DNA of 39,984 bases from Bacteroidota bacterium (GCA_963169635.1 CAUJDL010000023.1:1-39984); one strand, 5' to 3'; shown: positions 7,238-16,709, counted from the first letter of the stretch. Numbers and translations are program-made. The notes: generated by a model not told the origin, from the letters alone.

Positions 7238-9214
7238 TTAATTAGTTTTTACTAAGGTAAAGCTTACAGTTTTAATAGCAATATCATCCATTTTTACAGA
7301 GCTACTTCTTGTTGTTATATTTTTATCTTTTGTAAAAAGCTCGTCCATCATTTTTTCTAATGGTTGTGCTTTTTTACTTCTGGCTTTTACATTTCCAGAA
7401 GCAAAGGTTGGCCTTAAATCTATGGGATAAGGAGAAAAAATAATTTTTAAATATTCTTTTCCTGTAATACTGGTTTCATCTGTAAATAAATTAATAATTT
7501 TTTCTTGTCCTTTTCTTAAAGAGTAATCTGCATCGTAACTAAATTGTAAACTATCAGGTATTAAAACTTTTATATCATTATCTGGTAAAATATCTATAAT
7601 GGTATAATACAAAACACCATCATAATTACTTTTTATTTTTAAAGCAAAACTATCGTTGGGATAAAAAATAGTTTCGTTTGCATTATCATCTTGCTTAAAT
7701 GTTATTAAAGAAAGTTCTGTTGCATTATATAAATTACCACCATCTTGCATTTTTCTTAAATATGCAATGCTCATTTCTCTTTTAATTTTTGCTACAAAAT
7801 CTTCTAAGATTTCTATGCTTAAAGTATCTTGTTTTTCAGTAGTAGCAGTATATCTAATACTATCATTTCTTGCAATTAACTGTACAATATATTGTTGATG
7901 ATGTGATGAAATATTAATAGTAAAATCTGGATTGTTAGAAGTAGTAAGAAAATATTGAGGCATTAAATAATTACTAATTTGTTTTGCTAACAAACTAGCA
8001 TTTGCATTGTTTTGTATTAAATAAGAAGCTGCTAATACACCAAAATTTTGATTAGCAATTTTTACTTCATAAGATTTTTTGGCATTTAGTTTTTTATTAG
8101 CCACACAAATACTTTGAAAGTTGCTAACTTCTTTAATGGTTGCATTACAATACAAAATATTAGTTCCTAATTCATATACATTTAAAGTTGTGCCTTCATA
8201 AATATTGTTAAACAATCCTCGTTGAATAATAAAAGTAGTATCGTTATTATACTGTTTATTATTAAAACGCATTTCGGCAATAATGGTTTCTTTTAATGGT
8301 ATGTATTGATTACTAAAAATGGCCAATGCACCATTACCTTCAAACATAGGAATTTGTGTAGGGTCGTTTGCTTGTACTTTAGCTTTTATATGATCAAATA
8401 AAAATTTATAATTACTATTTGCAGAAAGGTTAGTAATACTTTTTGCAAAAGCATAAGATAAAGAGCCTACATTTTTTCCTTCATCATCTACTGTTTCTCT
8501 GTTTGGTTGGTTAGGGCTACTACCACTAAATACTACAAGGCTACCTAAATCTTGATGTAGGTTAGTTAAAAAACTATTTTCTGTTCTGCCAATTTCTAAA
8601 GTATTTTTTGGCTGATAATTATTGCTTTGCAAAGGCTCTGGTACTCCACGTACAATTCCTGCACTTCTTGTTGCAGTACCAGAATGACAAGCATCTAACA
8701 CTACTACTACACTACCTTTAGTTCCCACTTTTTTTCTAATGTTAGTTAATTTTTCATCTAATAAATCGTCTCTAAAATGTTTTTCTCCATGATAATCTAC
8801 CAAATCCCAACGTCCTTTTGCATCATAAGGTATTAATGCTTCATCATAGCCATCTGCTTCATCTAAATAACCATCTGTAGCATCGTCTTGTATTTGTTGC
8901 CCATGACCAGAGAAATGAAAGTAAACAATATCGCCACTCATAGCATTATCTGCTAATTTATTTAATGCATTTATCATGCCTTGTTTGGTGGCTTTTTCAT
9001 TAACTAATGTTTGAATATTTTTTGCAGCAAAACCATTTTTTATCAGTGCATCTTTAATATGTATTAAATCTCTTTCTGAGCTTAAATTTTTCCAATATCG
9101 TTGTTCAGGAGGGTATTTACCAATTGCTACAATTAAAGCAATTTTTTTTTGAGCAAATAATATATTGCTTACAAACATTATTGTAATGATGAAAAAATAT
9201 TTTATCAACTTCAT
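7238..9214 (-). CDS. Secreted caspase-family (C14) protease with C-terminal DUF4384-like domain
   Basis: Exported caspase-like cysteine protease (metacaspase/paracaspase-type fold). Numbering from the ATG at 9214 (658 residues), residues 1-21 are a signal peptide (KLIKYFFIITIMFVSNILFA). The caspase domain spans about 25-290, with the catalytic His104 in HFSGHGQQ and Cys176 in VVLDACHSG, both intact. The middle region is beta-rich and unassigned. Residues of about 510-600 (SFALKIKSNYDGVLYYTIIDI, then a YPIDLRP segment) resemble DUF4384, a domain often fused to bacterial caspases. The protein has no C-terminal T9SS sorting domain that I can recognise. A TTG two codons upstream could extend the frame, but ATG is preferred. 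An exact -7 element lies at 9236-9243. It heads a likely transcript with rlmH and the rhomboid gene. Biological role unknown. Confidence 0.9.
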   Translation of the reverse strand: MKLIKYFFIITIMFVSNILFAQKKIALIVAIGKYPPEQRYWKNLSSERDLIHIKDALIKNGFAAKNIQTLVNEKATKQGMINALNKLADNAMSGDIVYFHFSGHGQQIQDDATDGYLDEADGYDEALIPYDAKGRWDLVDYHGEKHFRDDLLDEKLTNIRKKVGTKGSVVVVLDACHSGTATRSAGIVRGVPEPLQSNNYQPKNTLEIGRTENSFLTNLHQDLGSLVVFSGSSPNQPNRETVDDEGKNVGSLSYAFAKSITNLSANSNYKFLFDHIKAKVQANDPTQIPMFEGNGALAIFSNQYIPLKETIIAEMRFNNKQYNNDTTFIIQRGLFNNIYEGTTLNVYELGTNILYCNATIKEVSNFQSICVANKKLNAKKSYEVKIANQNFGVLAASYLIQNNANASLLAKQISNYLMPQYFLTTSNNPDFTINISSHHQQYIVQLIARNDSIRYTATTEKQDTLSIEILEDFVAKIKREMSIAYLRKMQDGGNLYNATELSLITFKQDDNANETIFYPNDSFALKIKSNYDGVLYYTIIDILPDNDIKVLIPDSLQFSYDADYSLRKGQEKIINLFTDETSITGKEYLKIIFSPYPIDLRPTFASGNVKARSKKAQPLEKMMDELFTKDKNITTRSSSVKMDDIAIKTVSFTLVKTN

Positions 9215-9235
9215 ATACAATATTTTTAATTATCT

Positions 9236-9243
9236 CAAATGTA
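9236..9243 (-). promoter_or_regulatory. -7 promoter element upstream of the caspase-like gene
   Basis: Minus-strand TACATTTG, an exact TAnnTTTG match ending 21 bp before the ATG at 9214. It would drive the caspase-rlmH-rhomboid cluster with a leader of about 15 nt. Confidence 0.5.
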
Positions 9244-9298
9244 AATTAATAAACTCAATTACATAGCTGCATTTTAAAAAATGGGTTATTATTATCAT

Positions 9299-9306
9299 TA
9301 CTTTTG
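9299..9306 (+). promoter_or_regulatory. -7 promoter element of tRNA-Arg
   Basis: TACTTTTG, an exact TAnnTTTG match, with its last base 13 nt before the mature tRNA 5' end. The tRNA-His gene has the same element type at the same 13-nt spacing, which strengthens both calls. Confidence 0.6.
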
Positions 9307-9319
9307 CAAATTAAATTTT

Positions 9320-9391
9320 GGCCTTGTAGTACAATGGATAGTACATGAGTTTCCGAAGCTCCAAATTCAGGTTCGATTCCTGACGAGGCCA
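9320..9391 (+). tRNA. tRNA-Arg (anticodon CCG)
   Basis: A full cloverleaf of 72 nt. The acceptor stem GGCCTTG pairs with CGAGGCC (one G-T), the D stem is GTAC/GTAC with G18 G19 A20 in the loop, the anticodon loop is TTCCGAA with anticodon CCG, the T arm is TCAGG-TTCGATT-CCTGA, and the discriminator is A73. A20 is a known arginine identity base. The outermost anticodon-stem pair (27-43) is T-C, a mismatch. CCA is not encoded. It decodes CGG, a rare codon in this AT-rich genome. Confidence 0.95.
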
Positions 9392-9484
9392 CTTATAAAA
9401 TCAGAAAAAAAATCTTATTTTTTTATCAGCGGTTTTTCATTGCTATAAATTATGACTACTTTTCCAAAATATAAATTAATTACC

Positions 9485-11962
9485 ATGACTAACAAAAGAA
9501 TTATTTTACTTTTTGCAATGGTTTTTATGTTTGCTACACTTCAAGCACAACAAAAAGCCAATTATCGTTTAGCTTCTAAATTTTCTTCTAAGAAGTTAAA
9601 TAAAATGGTTTTCTCTTTAAATGTAGATGCACATTGGCTTAAAAAGGGAGATCGTTTTTGGTACGAGTATGAAACAACTGAAGGAAAAAAATGGTATATT
9701 GTAGATGCAGCTAAAGGCGAAAAAAAATTAATGTTCGATAATGATAAAATGGCTGCAGAAATTACCAAAATTGTTAAAGACCCTTTTGATGCTCAACATT
9801 TAGCTATTGATAGTTTACGTTTTGTAGGAGATGAAACATTGATACAATTTGAAGTAAAAAGTACAGAAGAAATTGAGAAAAAAGATACTACAAAAAAAGA
9901 TGCAAAACCTACTAAAGAAAAAAAGACATTTTATTTTGAGTATAATTTAAACTCTGGGCAACTAACAGAATTAGTAGATTTTAAAAAGCCTAAACGCAAA
10001 CCTTTTTGGGCTAATATTTCGCCAGATGGCAATACCATTGTTTTTGGTAAGCATTTTAATTTATACTACATGGATAAAGTTAATTATGAAAAAGCTTTAT
10101 TAAACGAAGAAGATAGCACTATTGTAGAGCATAAATTAACAGAAGATGGTGTTGAATATTTTGCTTATTATGGTGGAGGTGCATATAGTGGTAATGGAGA
10201 AAATAATGTAGATAAAGAAAAAAATAAAGACAAACGCAAACCTGTTTTTGTTTTATGGAGTCCTGATAGTAAATATTTTTCTATCACTAAAACAGATGCA
10301 AGAAAAGTAAATGATTTATGGGTTATTAATAGTATTGCTAATCCAAGACCAACAATTGAAACATATAAATATTGGATGCCTGGAGAAAAAGAAAGTCCTG
10401 TAGATTATTTAATGCTATTTGATATGACTACAAAAAAAGGAAAAGAAATTAATGTAAGTAGTTTTAAAGATCAAAGTATTAGTACATGGAATAAGCCAAG
10501 TATGGAAAATGCAAGAGACGATGAGTTTAGACCATTAATTTGGTTGGGTAATAATCAGCAATTTTATTTTAACAGAACAAGTAGAGATTTAAAACGTATA
10601 GACCAATGTGTATTTAATATTAAAGCAGATAGTGTAAGAGTAATTATTGCAGAAAGATTAAATACTTATGTAGAAGTAAATAGACCAGGTTTGGTAAATG
10701 ATGGTAATGAAATAATTGAGTGGAGTGAAAGAGATGGTTGGGCACATTTTTATTTATATGATAATAATGGCAATCTAAAAAATCAAATAACCAGTGGTCC
10801 TTGGCATTGTGAAGATATAGTACAAATTGATGAAAAGAAAAGAGTATTATACTTTACTGCAAATGGCAGAGAGAAAAATGAAAATCCATATTATCTACAT
10901 TTATATAAAGTAAATTTTGATGGTACAGGATTAAAATTATTGAACGAAGGAGACTATCATCACACAGTAAGTATGAATGATAATAAAAGTTTTTTTGTTA
11001 ATAATTATTCAAGAGTAAATACCAATCCTAAATCAACATTATATAATGCAGAAGGGAAAAAAGTAATGGATTTAGAAACAGCAGATTTAAGTTCTCTTTT
11101 TGCAGCAGGTTATAAATATCCAGAACCTTTTAAAGTAAAAGCAGATGATGGTATTACAGATTTATATGGTGTAATGTATAAACCATTTGATTTTGATAGT
11201 ACAAAAAAATATCCAATTATAGAGTATGTATATCCTGGCCCACAAACAGAAGCTGTAAATACAAGCTTTAGTAAAGGAATGGATAGAGTAGATAGATTAG
11301 CACAATTAGGATTTATTGTTGTAACAGTTGGTAATAGAGGAGGTCATCCATCAAGAAGTAAATGGTATCATAATTATGGATATGGAAATTTAAGAGATTA
11401 TGGTTTAGCCGATAAAAAAGCAACAGCCGAACAATTAGCTGATCGTTTTTCTTTTATAGATATTAATAAAGTTGGTATTCATGGTCATAGTGGTGGTGGA
11501 TTTATGAGTACTGCAGCAATGTTTGTTTATCCAGATTTCTTTAAAGTTGCAGTAAGTAATGCTGGTAATCATGATAACAGTATTTACAATCGTTGGTGGA
11601 GCGAAAAACATCATGGAGTAAAAGAAATTATTAGCACTAAAGGCGATACATCATTTACATATAATATTGATAAAAATCCTGATGTTGCTAAAAACTTAAA
11701 AGGAAGATTATTATTAATTCATGGCGAAATAGATAATAATGTACATCCTGCAGGAACTATGAGAGTGGTAAATGCTTTAATAAAAGCAAATAAACGTTTT
11801 GATATGTTATTATTGCCTACTCAACGTCATGGCTTTGGTAATATGACAGAATATTGGTTTTGGAAAACAGCAGATTATTTTTCTTATTGGTTAATGGGTG
11901 ATACAAGTGTTAGAGATGTAGATATTGAAGAAATAAACAGAGAAATAGAAAAAGATAAATAA
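9485..11962 (+). CDS. Secreted S9 family prolyl oligopeptidase (dipeptidyl peptidase IV-like)
   Basis: Exported serine peptidase of the prolyl oligopeptidase clan, probably a dipeptidyl- or acylaminoacyl-peptidase that trims peptides in the periplasm. From ATG 9485 there are 825 residues: a signal peptide (NKRIILLFAMVFMFATLQA), an N-terminal beta-propeller, then an alpha/beta-hydrolase domain. The nucleophile is Ser669 in GHSGGG, the acid Asp750 in HGEIDNN, and the base His782 in QRHGFG, so the triad is complete. A Lys/Glu-rich stretch (about residues 130-155) and a second at about 235-255 are low-complexity loops in the propeller. The frame extends 11 codons upstream to an ATG at 9452, but a -7-like element (TACTTTTC, 9457-9464) falls inside that extension and the signal peptide begins at 9485. 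It ends at a terminator shared with topA. Confidence 0.93.
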   Translation: MTNKRIILLFAMVFMFATLQAQQKANYRLASKFSSKKLNKMVFSLNVDAHWLKKGDRFWYEYETTEGKKWYIVDAAKGEKKLMFDNDKMAAEITKIVKDPFDAQHLAIDSLRFVGDETLIQFEVKSTEEIEKKDTTKKDAKPTKEKKTFYFEYNLNSGQLTELVDFKKPKRKPFWANISPDGNTIVFGKHFNLYYMDKVNYEKALLNEEDSTIVEHKLTEDGVEYFAYYGGGAYSGNGENNVDKEKNKDKRKPVFVLWSPDSKYFSITKTDARKVNDLWVINSIANPRPTIETYKYWMPGEKESPVDYLMLFDMTTKKGKEINVSSFKDQSISTWNKPSMENARDDEFRPLIWLGNNQQFYFNRTSRDLKRIDQCVFNIKADSVRVIIAERLNTYVEVNRPGLVNDGNEIIEWSERDGWAHFYLYDNNGNLKNQITSGPWHCEDIVQIDEKKRVLYFTANGREKNENPYYLHLYKVNFDGTGLKLLNEGDYHHTVSMNDNKSFFVNNYSRVNTNPKSTLYNAEGKKVMDLETADLSSLFAAGYKYPEPFKVKADDGITDLYGVMYKPFDFDSTKKYPIIEYVYPGPQTEAVNTSFSKGMDRVDRLAQLGFIVVTVGNRGGHPSRSKWYHNYGYGNLRDYGLADKKATAEQLADRFSFIDINKVGIHGHSGGGFMSTAAMFVYPDFFKVAVSNAGNHDNSIYNRWWSEKHHGVKEIISTKGDTSFTYNIDKNPDVAKNLKGRLLLIHGEIDNNVHPAGTMRVVNALIKANKRFDMLLLPTQRHGFGNMTEYWFWKTADYFSYWLMGDTSVRDVDIEEINREIEKDK

Positions 11963-11979
11963 TCGTGATATAAAAAATT

Positions 11980-12007
11980 AAAGCCCCAAATTTTGGGGCT
12001 TTTTTTA
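11980..12007. terminator. Bidirectional intrinsic terminator between S9 peptidase and topA
   Basis: A perfect inverted repeat AAAGCCCCAAA / TTTGGGGCTTT with a T run on the plus side (TTTTTTT) and an A-rich left flank that gives a weaker T-rich tail on the minus strand. It sits between two convergent genes. The topA stop at 12005 is inside its right edge. Confidence 0.92.
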
Positions 12008-14548
12008 TTTCTTTTTAGTAGTAGCTTTTTTAGTAACTGCTTTTGTATTTTTAGCAAATGCATTAGGTATTTGCACTTCTATCATTTGTTTAATAGTATT
12101 TAAATCTATAGTAGCTAAATCTGCAGCTTCGTATTTTGTGCCATCTGGTTTTTTACCAAGTTTCAACATTTTTTTATTAAATCTTATAAATGGTCCCCAT
12201 CTACCATTTTCAATACTAATTTTTTCTGCTTCCCATTGTTGTATATAACGATTAGCTTCTTTATTAATTTTAGCATCTATTAATTCTTCTACATCTGTTG
12301 AGGTAAGGTTATCAAAATTGTAACGCTTAGGAACATTAATGTATAAATTATTCCATTTAATAAAAGGTCCAAATCTTCCTTTACCTTTAGTTACAGGTAG
12401 TTCGTTATAATGTGCAATTGGTGCATCTGCTTGTTCTTTAGCTTCAATTAATTGTATGGCACGTGCTAAATCTATTTCAAATAAATCTTCTCCCTTTGGT
12501 ATAGAAATAAATTGTTCACCCATTTTTATATAAGGTCCAAATCGTCCAACATTTACACTTAATTCTACTTCTTTATAAGTACCAATTACTTTAGGTAATG
12601 CAAAAAGTTCTAAAGCTTCTTCTAAAGTAATTGTTTCAATACTTTGTGTAGGTTTTAGTTTTGCAAAACGTGGTTTTTCTTCATCATTAGCATCACCAAT
12701 TTGTACCATAGCTCCATAACGTCCCATACGAGCTACAATTTTTTTACCTGTACTTTCTTCAATACCTAATTCTCTTTCTCCTTTTGCTCTTTCAGCATTT
12801 TCTAATGTATGCTCTATGTTTTGATGAAATGGTTTATAAAAACCATCAATCATATTATTCCATTTCTTTTTACCCTCAGCTATTTCATCAAATTCTTCTT
12901 CTATTTGTGCAGTAAAGCTATAATCCATTACTGTATTAAAATGCTGGGTTAAAAAATCTGTAACTACTAAACCTAAATCTGTAGGAAAAAGTTTAGATTT
13001 TTCTGCACCAGTATTTTCTTTAGTAATATTGTTTTCTATTTGTCCATCTTTTGTTAATAGTACAATATGTACATCTCTTTGTATAGCTTCTTTATCTCTT
13101 TTTTCTACATAGTTTCTTTTAATTATTGTACTAATTGTAGGTGCATAAGTACTAGGACGACCAATACCTAAATCTTCCATTTTTTTTACCAAACTTGCTT
13201 CTGTATATCTTGGTGCAGCTCTTGTAAATTTTTCAGTAGCAGTCATCTTTAAAAAATCTACTTCTTGACCTTTATTTAATGGTGGTAAAATGCCTTCATT
13301 ATTTTCATCATCATCATCATCTCTACCTTCTAAATATATTTTTAAAAAGCCGTCAAATTTCATTACTTCACCAGTAGCAGCAAGCATTTCATTATTAGTA
13401 CTTATTTGTATAGATGCAATAGTTTTTTCAAACTCTGCATCACTCATTTGGCTTGCAATTGTACGTTTCCAAATAAGTTCATAAAGTTTTCTTGTTTCAT
13501 CATCTGCAATAGTATGATTACTCATGTAAGTTGGTCTTATTGCTTCATGAGCTTCTTGTGCAGATTCATTTTTATTTTTAAATTTTCTTGGCTGATAATA
13601 TTTATCACTATACAATTCTGTAACCTGATTTTTTATATCCTGCATTGCAGTATCACTCAAGTTTACACTATCTGTACGCATGTATGTTATTTTACCACTT
13701 TCATAAAGTTTTTGTGCTAATAACATTGTTTTACTTACACCATAACCTAATTTTCTTGATGCTTCTTGTTGTAAGGTAGAGGTAGTAAAAGGTGCTGCTG
13801 GTGTACGTTTTGCAGGTTTTATTTGTATATCAGTTACAGTATATTTTGCTCCTTTACAGCTTACCAAAAATTCACTTGCATTTTTTTGTGTGGTAATTTT
13901 TAATGCACTTTCTGCTTTAAAACTTACAGGTTTTTGTTGTATATCATTTGCTGTAAAAAATGCTTCAATTTTAAAACTATTTTCAGTAGTAAAATTATTT
14001 ATCTCTCTTTCTCTTTCTACAATTAATCTTACAGCAACACTTTGTACACGACCAGCACTCAAGCTTCTTTGCATACCAATTTTTCTCCATAATACAGGAC
14101 TTAGCTCAAAACCTACTAATCTGTCTAACACTCTTCTGGCTTGTTGTGCATTTACCAAATCCATATTAATAATTCTAGGATTGGCAACAGCTTTTTTTAT
14201 AGCAGGTGCAGTAATTTCATGAAAAACAATACGTTTAGTTTCTTTAGGATTTAAGTTTAAAACTTCTGCTAAATGCCAGCTAATGCTTTCTCCTTCTCTA
14301 TCCTCATCAGATGCTAACCAAACTTCTCTTCCTTTAGATAATTTTTTTAATTCGCTTACAACTTTTTGTTTTTCATCTGGTACAATATATCTTGGTTGAT
14401 ATTGATTATTAATATCAATACCCATATCGTCTTTTTCTAAATCTCTAATATGCCCAAAACAACTTTTTACCTCAAAATCTTTACCCAAAATTTTTTCAAT
14501 TGTTTTTGCTTTTGCAGGAGACTCTACTATTAATAAATTTTTTGCCAT
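12005..14548 (-). CDS. topA: DNA topoisomerase I (type IA)
   Basis: Relaxes negatively supercoiled DNA by cutting one strand through a 5'-phosphotyrosine. The protein has 847 residues. The Toprim domain is N-terminal, with Glu9 in LLIVESPAKAK and the acidic pair Asp81/Asp83 in ASDEDREGE. The nucleophile is Tyr289 in KITYMRTDS. The motif SAGRVQSVA is at 164-172. The C-terminal third has no zinc-finger cysteines. Instead it carries repeated GRxGPxI modules (GRFGPYIKMG, GRFGPFIKWNN, GRWGPFIRFNK), as in Bacteroidota enzymes, and ends in a lysine-rich tail (KKATTKKK) that probably aids DNA binding. It starts at ATG 14548. The 220-bp divergent gap to 14770 holds only weak promoter-like motifs. Confidence 0.97.
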   Translation of the reverse strand: MAKNLLIVESPAKAKTIEKILGKDFEVKSCFGHIRDLEKDDMGIDINNQYQPRYIVPDEKQKVVSELKKLSKGREVWLASDEDREGESISWHLAEVLNLNPKETKRIVFHEITAPAIKKAVANPRIINMDLVNAQQARRVLDRLVGFELSPVLWRKIGMQRSLSAGRVQSVAVRLIVEREREINNFTTENSFKIEAFFTANDIQQKPVSFKAESALKITTQKNASEFLVSCKGAKYTVTDIQIKPAKRTPAAPFTTSTLQQEASRKLGYGVSKTMLLAQKLYESGKITYMRTDSVNLSDTAMQDIKNQVTELYSDKYYQPRKFKNKNESAQEAHEAIRPTYMSNHTIADDETRKLYELIWKRTIASQMSDAEFEKTIASIQISTNNEMLAATGEVMKFDGFLKIYLEGRDDDDDENNEGILPPLNKGQEVDFLKMTATEKFTRAAPRYTEASLVKKMEDLGIGRPSTYAPTISTIIKRNYVEKRDKEAIQRDVHIVLLTKDGQIENNITKENTGAEKSKLFPTDLGLVVTDFLTQHFNTVMDYSFTAQIEEEFDEIAEGKKKWNNMIDGFYKPFHQNIEHTLENAERAKGERELGIEESTGKKIVARMGRYGAMVQIGDANDEEKPRFAKLKPTQSIETITLEEALELFALPKVIGTYKEVELSVNVGRFGPYIKMGEQFISIPKGEDLFEIDLARAIQLIEAKEQADAPIAHYNELPVTKGKGRFGPFIKWNNLYINVPKRYNFDNLTSTDVEELIDAKINKEANRYIQQWEAEKISIENGRWGPFIRFNKKMLKLGKKPDGTKYEAADLATIDLNTIKQMIEVQIPNAFAKNTKAVTKKATTKKK

Positions 14549-14769
14549 AAACCTATTTACCTCACAATTTTAATTAACACATAATCAAAATAAAAGATTA
14601 TTTACTAACCAAAAAATAACCCTCTAATTCTGCAATATTAATTATATAGCAATAAAATGCAAAAAAGCAATTTATACCCATGATTAAAAAAGTAGATTTC
14701 AACAACACATTTCAGAAAAGTAAAATCAATGCCGAAACAATTATCTTCGCAAAGTTTTAAAATAAAAAT

Positions 14770-15672
14770 ATGCAACCTACATTAGTAATTTTAGCAGCAG
14801 GAATGGCAAGTCGTTATGGAAGTATGAAACAAACTCAAGGCTTTGGTCCAAGTGGCGAAACTATTATGGAATATAGTATTTACGATGCTATTAAAGCAGG
14901 TTTTGGAAAAGTAGTTTTTATTATTCGTGAAGAATTTGCAACTTCATTTGCCGAAAATTTTGGAAATAAATTAGCAGGAAAAATAAAAGTAGATTATGTT
15001 TTTCAAGCTTTAGAAAGTTATACACAAGGAAGAACAATACCAGCAGAAAGAGTAAAACCTTGGGGTACTGCACATGCTGTTTTATGTTGTAAAGAAAAAG
15101 TAAAAGAACCTTTTGCAGTAATTAATGCAGATGATTTTTATGGTAAAGATGCATTTATTAAAGCTTATCATTTTTTAACAAACGATGTAGCAGAAAATAA
15201 TTATACCATTATTGGTTACGAACTTAAAAAAACTTTAAGTGAAAATGGTAGTGTTAGTCGTGGTGTATGTAATGTAGATGCAGCAGGTAATTTGATTGAT
15301 ATTAATGAACGTACCAAAATTTTTAGAAACGAAGAAGGTACTATAACTTATGAAGATGAAAATGGCTTACATCCAGTAAATGATGATGCAAGTGTAAGCA
15401 TGAATTTTTTTGGTTTTCATCCAAACTTTATAAATCATTGCGAACATTATTTTACCGAATTTTTAGATAATGAAATTAATCAACCTAAAAGTGAATTTTT
15501 TATACCATTAGTGGTAGATAAAATTGTAAAATCTAATACAGGTAAAGTAAAAGTAATACCAACATCTGCACAATGGTTTGGTGTAACATATAAAGAAGAT
15601 GCACCAACTGTACAAGCAAGTATTAATGCTTTAATTAATAATGGTTACTATCCAAAAAATCTTTGGATATAA
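14770..15672 (+). CDS. Sugar-phosphate nucleotidyltransferase family protein
   Basis: Rossmann-type nucleotidyltransferase (NTP_transferase family) that probably joins an NTP to a sugar 1-phosphate to make an NDP-sugar for envelope glycans; the exact sugar is not determined. The 300 residues begin with the nucleotide-binding loop LVILAAGMASRYGSMKQ (5-21), a variant of LAAGxGTRxxPxTK. The metal-binding region is VINADDFYG near 117-125, followed by conserved substrate-pocket segments (SVSRGVCNVD, SVSMNFFGFHP). The length and the G-x-x-S-R-Y-G variant are unlike GalU or RfbA, so no gene symbol is given. A one-mismatch -7 element (TATCTTCG) lies at 14742-14749. The next gene starts 12 bp after its stop and is probably co-transcribed. 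Confidence 0.87.
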   Translation: MQPTLVILAAGMASRYGSMKQTQGFGPSGETIMEYSIYDAIKAGFGKVVFIIREEFATSFAENFGNKLAGKIKVDYVFQALESYTQGRTIPAERVKPWGTAHAVLCCKEKVKEPFAVINADDFYGKDAFIKAYHFLTNDVAENNYTIIGYELKKTLSENGSVSRGVCNVDAAGNLIDINERTKIFRNEEGTITYEDENGLHPVNDDASVSMNFFGFHPNFINHCEHYFTEFLDNEINQPKSEFFIPLVVDKIVKSNTGKVKVIPTSAQWFGVTYKEDAPTVQASINALINNGYYPKNLWI

Positions 15673-15684
15673 TTTTAAATAATC

Positions 15685-16122
15685 ATGTACAAAGGCATTG
15701 CTTTATTGTATGTAGCATGTTTAGCTTTTTATATTTTATATAGTAGAGAGCCTGATTTTTTTGATGGAGAAAAAAGTCCTGCAGTAATACATTGGTTGGC
15801 AGATAGTACAGAAAATAAAACAATACCTAAAGCAGTTTTTATACACGATACAATTACTTATGCTGTAGATGCTCGTTATGTTTTAAGAAACTTACCAGAA
15901 AATAAAAAAGTACAAGTAATCTATATTGCATCTAAACCACAAAAAGCAGTTGTATATAGTTGGTGGGGCTATTGGATTACTTGGCAAGAAATTTTAGTTT
16001 CCTTTATTTTATTAGTTGCCTTATTTCAAATAGCTGTTGCAGTTACAAACAGACCAACACCAGAAGCTTTATTAGAACAAATGAATACTAATAAAGTTAA
16101 AAGAAGAAAATACGATTTATAA
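15685..16122 (+). CDS. Hypothetical membrane protein, two predicted TM segments
   Basis: I do not recognise this 145-residue protein. It has an N-terminal hydrophobic segment (GIALLYVACLAFYILY, about 4-19), an extracytoplasmic-looking central part of about 80 residues (including a tryptophan-rich YSWWGYWITW near 90-100), and a second membrane helix (ILVSFILLVALFQIAVAV, about 104-122), then a basic tail KVKRRKYDL. This suggests both termini inside and a periplasmic loop. It starts 12 bp after the nucleotidyltransferase and is likely in its transcript, but nothing ties it functionally to sugar metabolism. Codon use matches the neighbours. It is a convincing gene of unknown function. Confidence 0.75.
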   Translation: MYKGIALLYVACLAFYILYSREPDFFDGEKSPAVIHWLADSTENKTIPKAVFIHDTITYAVDARYVLRNLPENKKVQVIYIASKPQKAVVYSWWGYWITWQEILVSFILLVALFQIAVAVTNRPTPEALLEQMNTNKVKRRKYDL

Positions 16123-16192
16123 TTTGCTATTTTTTTCTATTGCTTATTGGTAAAATTGTACCTTCAATTTATTAAATATTTAATTTTACTTC

Positions 16193-16705
16193 ATGAGAAA
16201 AATTGTTTTATTGTGTATAATAGTTTTTGGTTTTTTGGCTACAACACAAGCTCAGCAACAGTTGCAAGAACAAATGTTTTATTATAGTGCTAAAGGCATC
16301 AGCTTTATTCCACCTCTTTCAAAACCTGGGCTTGTATATGGTGGAAAATTATATTTAGGCAAAAGAAAACTCTCTACACTTTTTCATCAATTAAATGACG
16401 AACAATTAAATTTCTTTTTTAAAAAATATAAAGCCAATAAAACAGCAGCAGATATTTTATCTGTTACAGGCACATTTGCAATACCTCTGGCTAATATTAT
16501 TGTTGCTGCTAATGATGGAAAAATAAATTGGTGGCTAATAGGTGCAGGTGTTTTGTGTAGTGGTGCAAGTGGAGTTTTAAATTTACAAGCACAAAAGTAT
16601 TTATTAAAGTCGGCTTATTATTACGATAAAAAAATGGGCTTTACACATGCAGGCATTTCAATACAACAACAAAGTATAGGTTTTGCTATACCATTAAGTA
16701 AATAA
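16193..16705 (+). CDS. Hypothetical secreted/membrane protein
   Basis: I do not recognise this 170-residue protein. It has a clear signal peptide (RKIVLLCIIVFGFLATTQA, 2-20) followed by QQ, the typical Bacteroidota cleavage context. Two further hydrophobic stretches follow: FAIPLANIIVAA near 91-103 and WWLIGAGVLCSGASGVL near 112-128. The C terminus repeats short beta-like segments (ISIQQQSIGFAIPLSK). It starts 70 bp after the preceding gene and ends 4 bp before the ABC ATPase at 16710, so those two are almost certainly translated from one message. It could be an accessory or outer-membrane partner of that ATPase, but this is inference from spacing only. Confidence 0.72.
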   Translation: MRKIVLLCIIVFGFLATTQAQQQLQEQMFYYSAKGISFIPPLSKPGLVYGGKLYLGKRKLSTLFHQLNDEQLNFFFKKYKANKTAADILSVTGTFAIPLANIIVAANDGKINWWLIGAGVLCSGASGVLNLQAQKYLLKSAYYYDKKMGFTHAGISIQQQSIGFAIPLSK

Positions 16706-16709
16706 TTTT

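Noticed and set aside
13290..13720. Two open frames on the plus strand opposite topA (also 13890-14222).
   Set aside because: They lie wholly inside the topA coding region, and their hydrophobic low-complexity products are what the reverse complement of Lys/Glu-rich AT-rich coding DNA gives.
14680..14760. A 26-codon plus-strand frame in the topA/nucleotidyltransferase gap, with codons ending in C more often than its neighbours.
   Set aside because: It overlaps the promoter-like region of the next gene, ends 9 bp before it, has no ribosome site and no recognisable product; it is probably chance.
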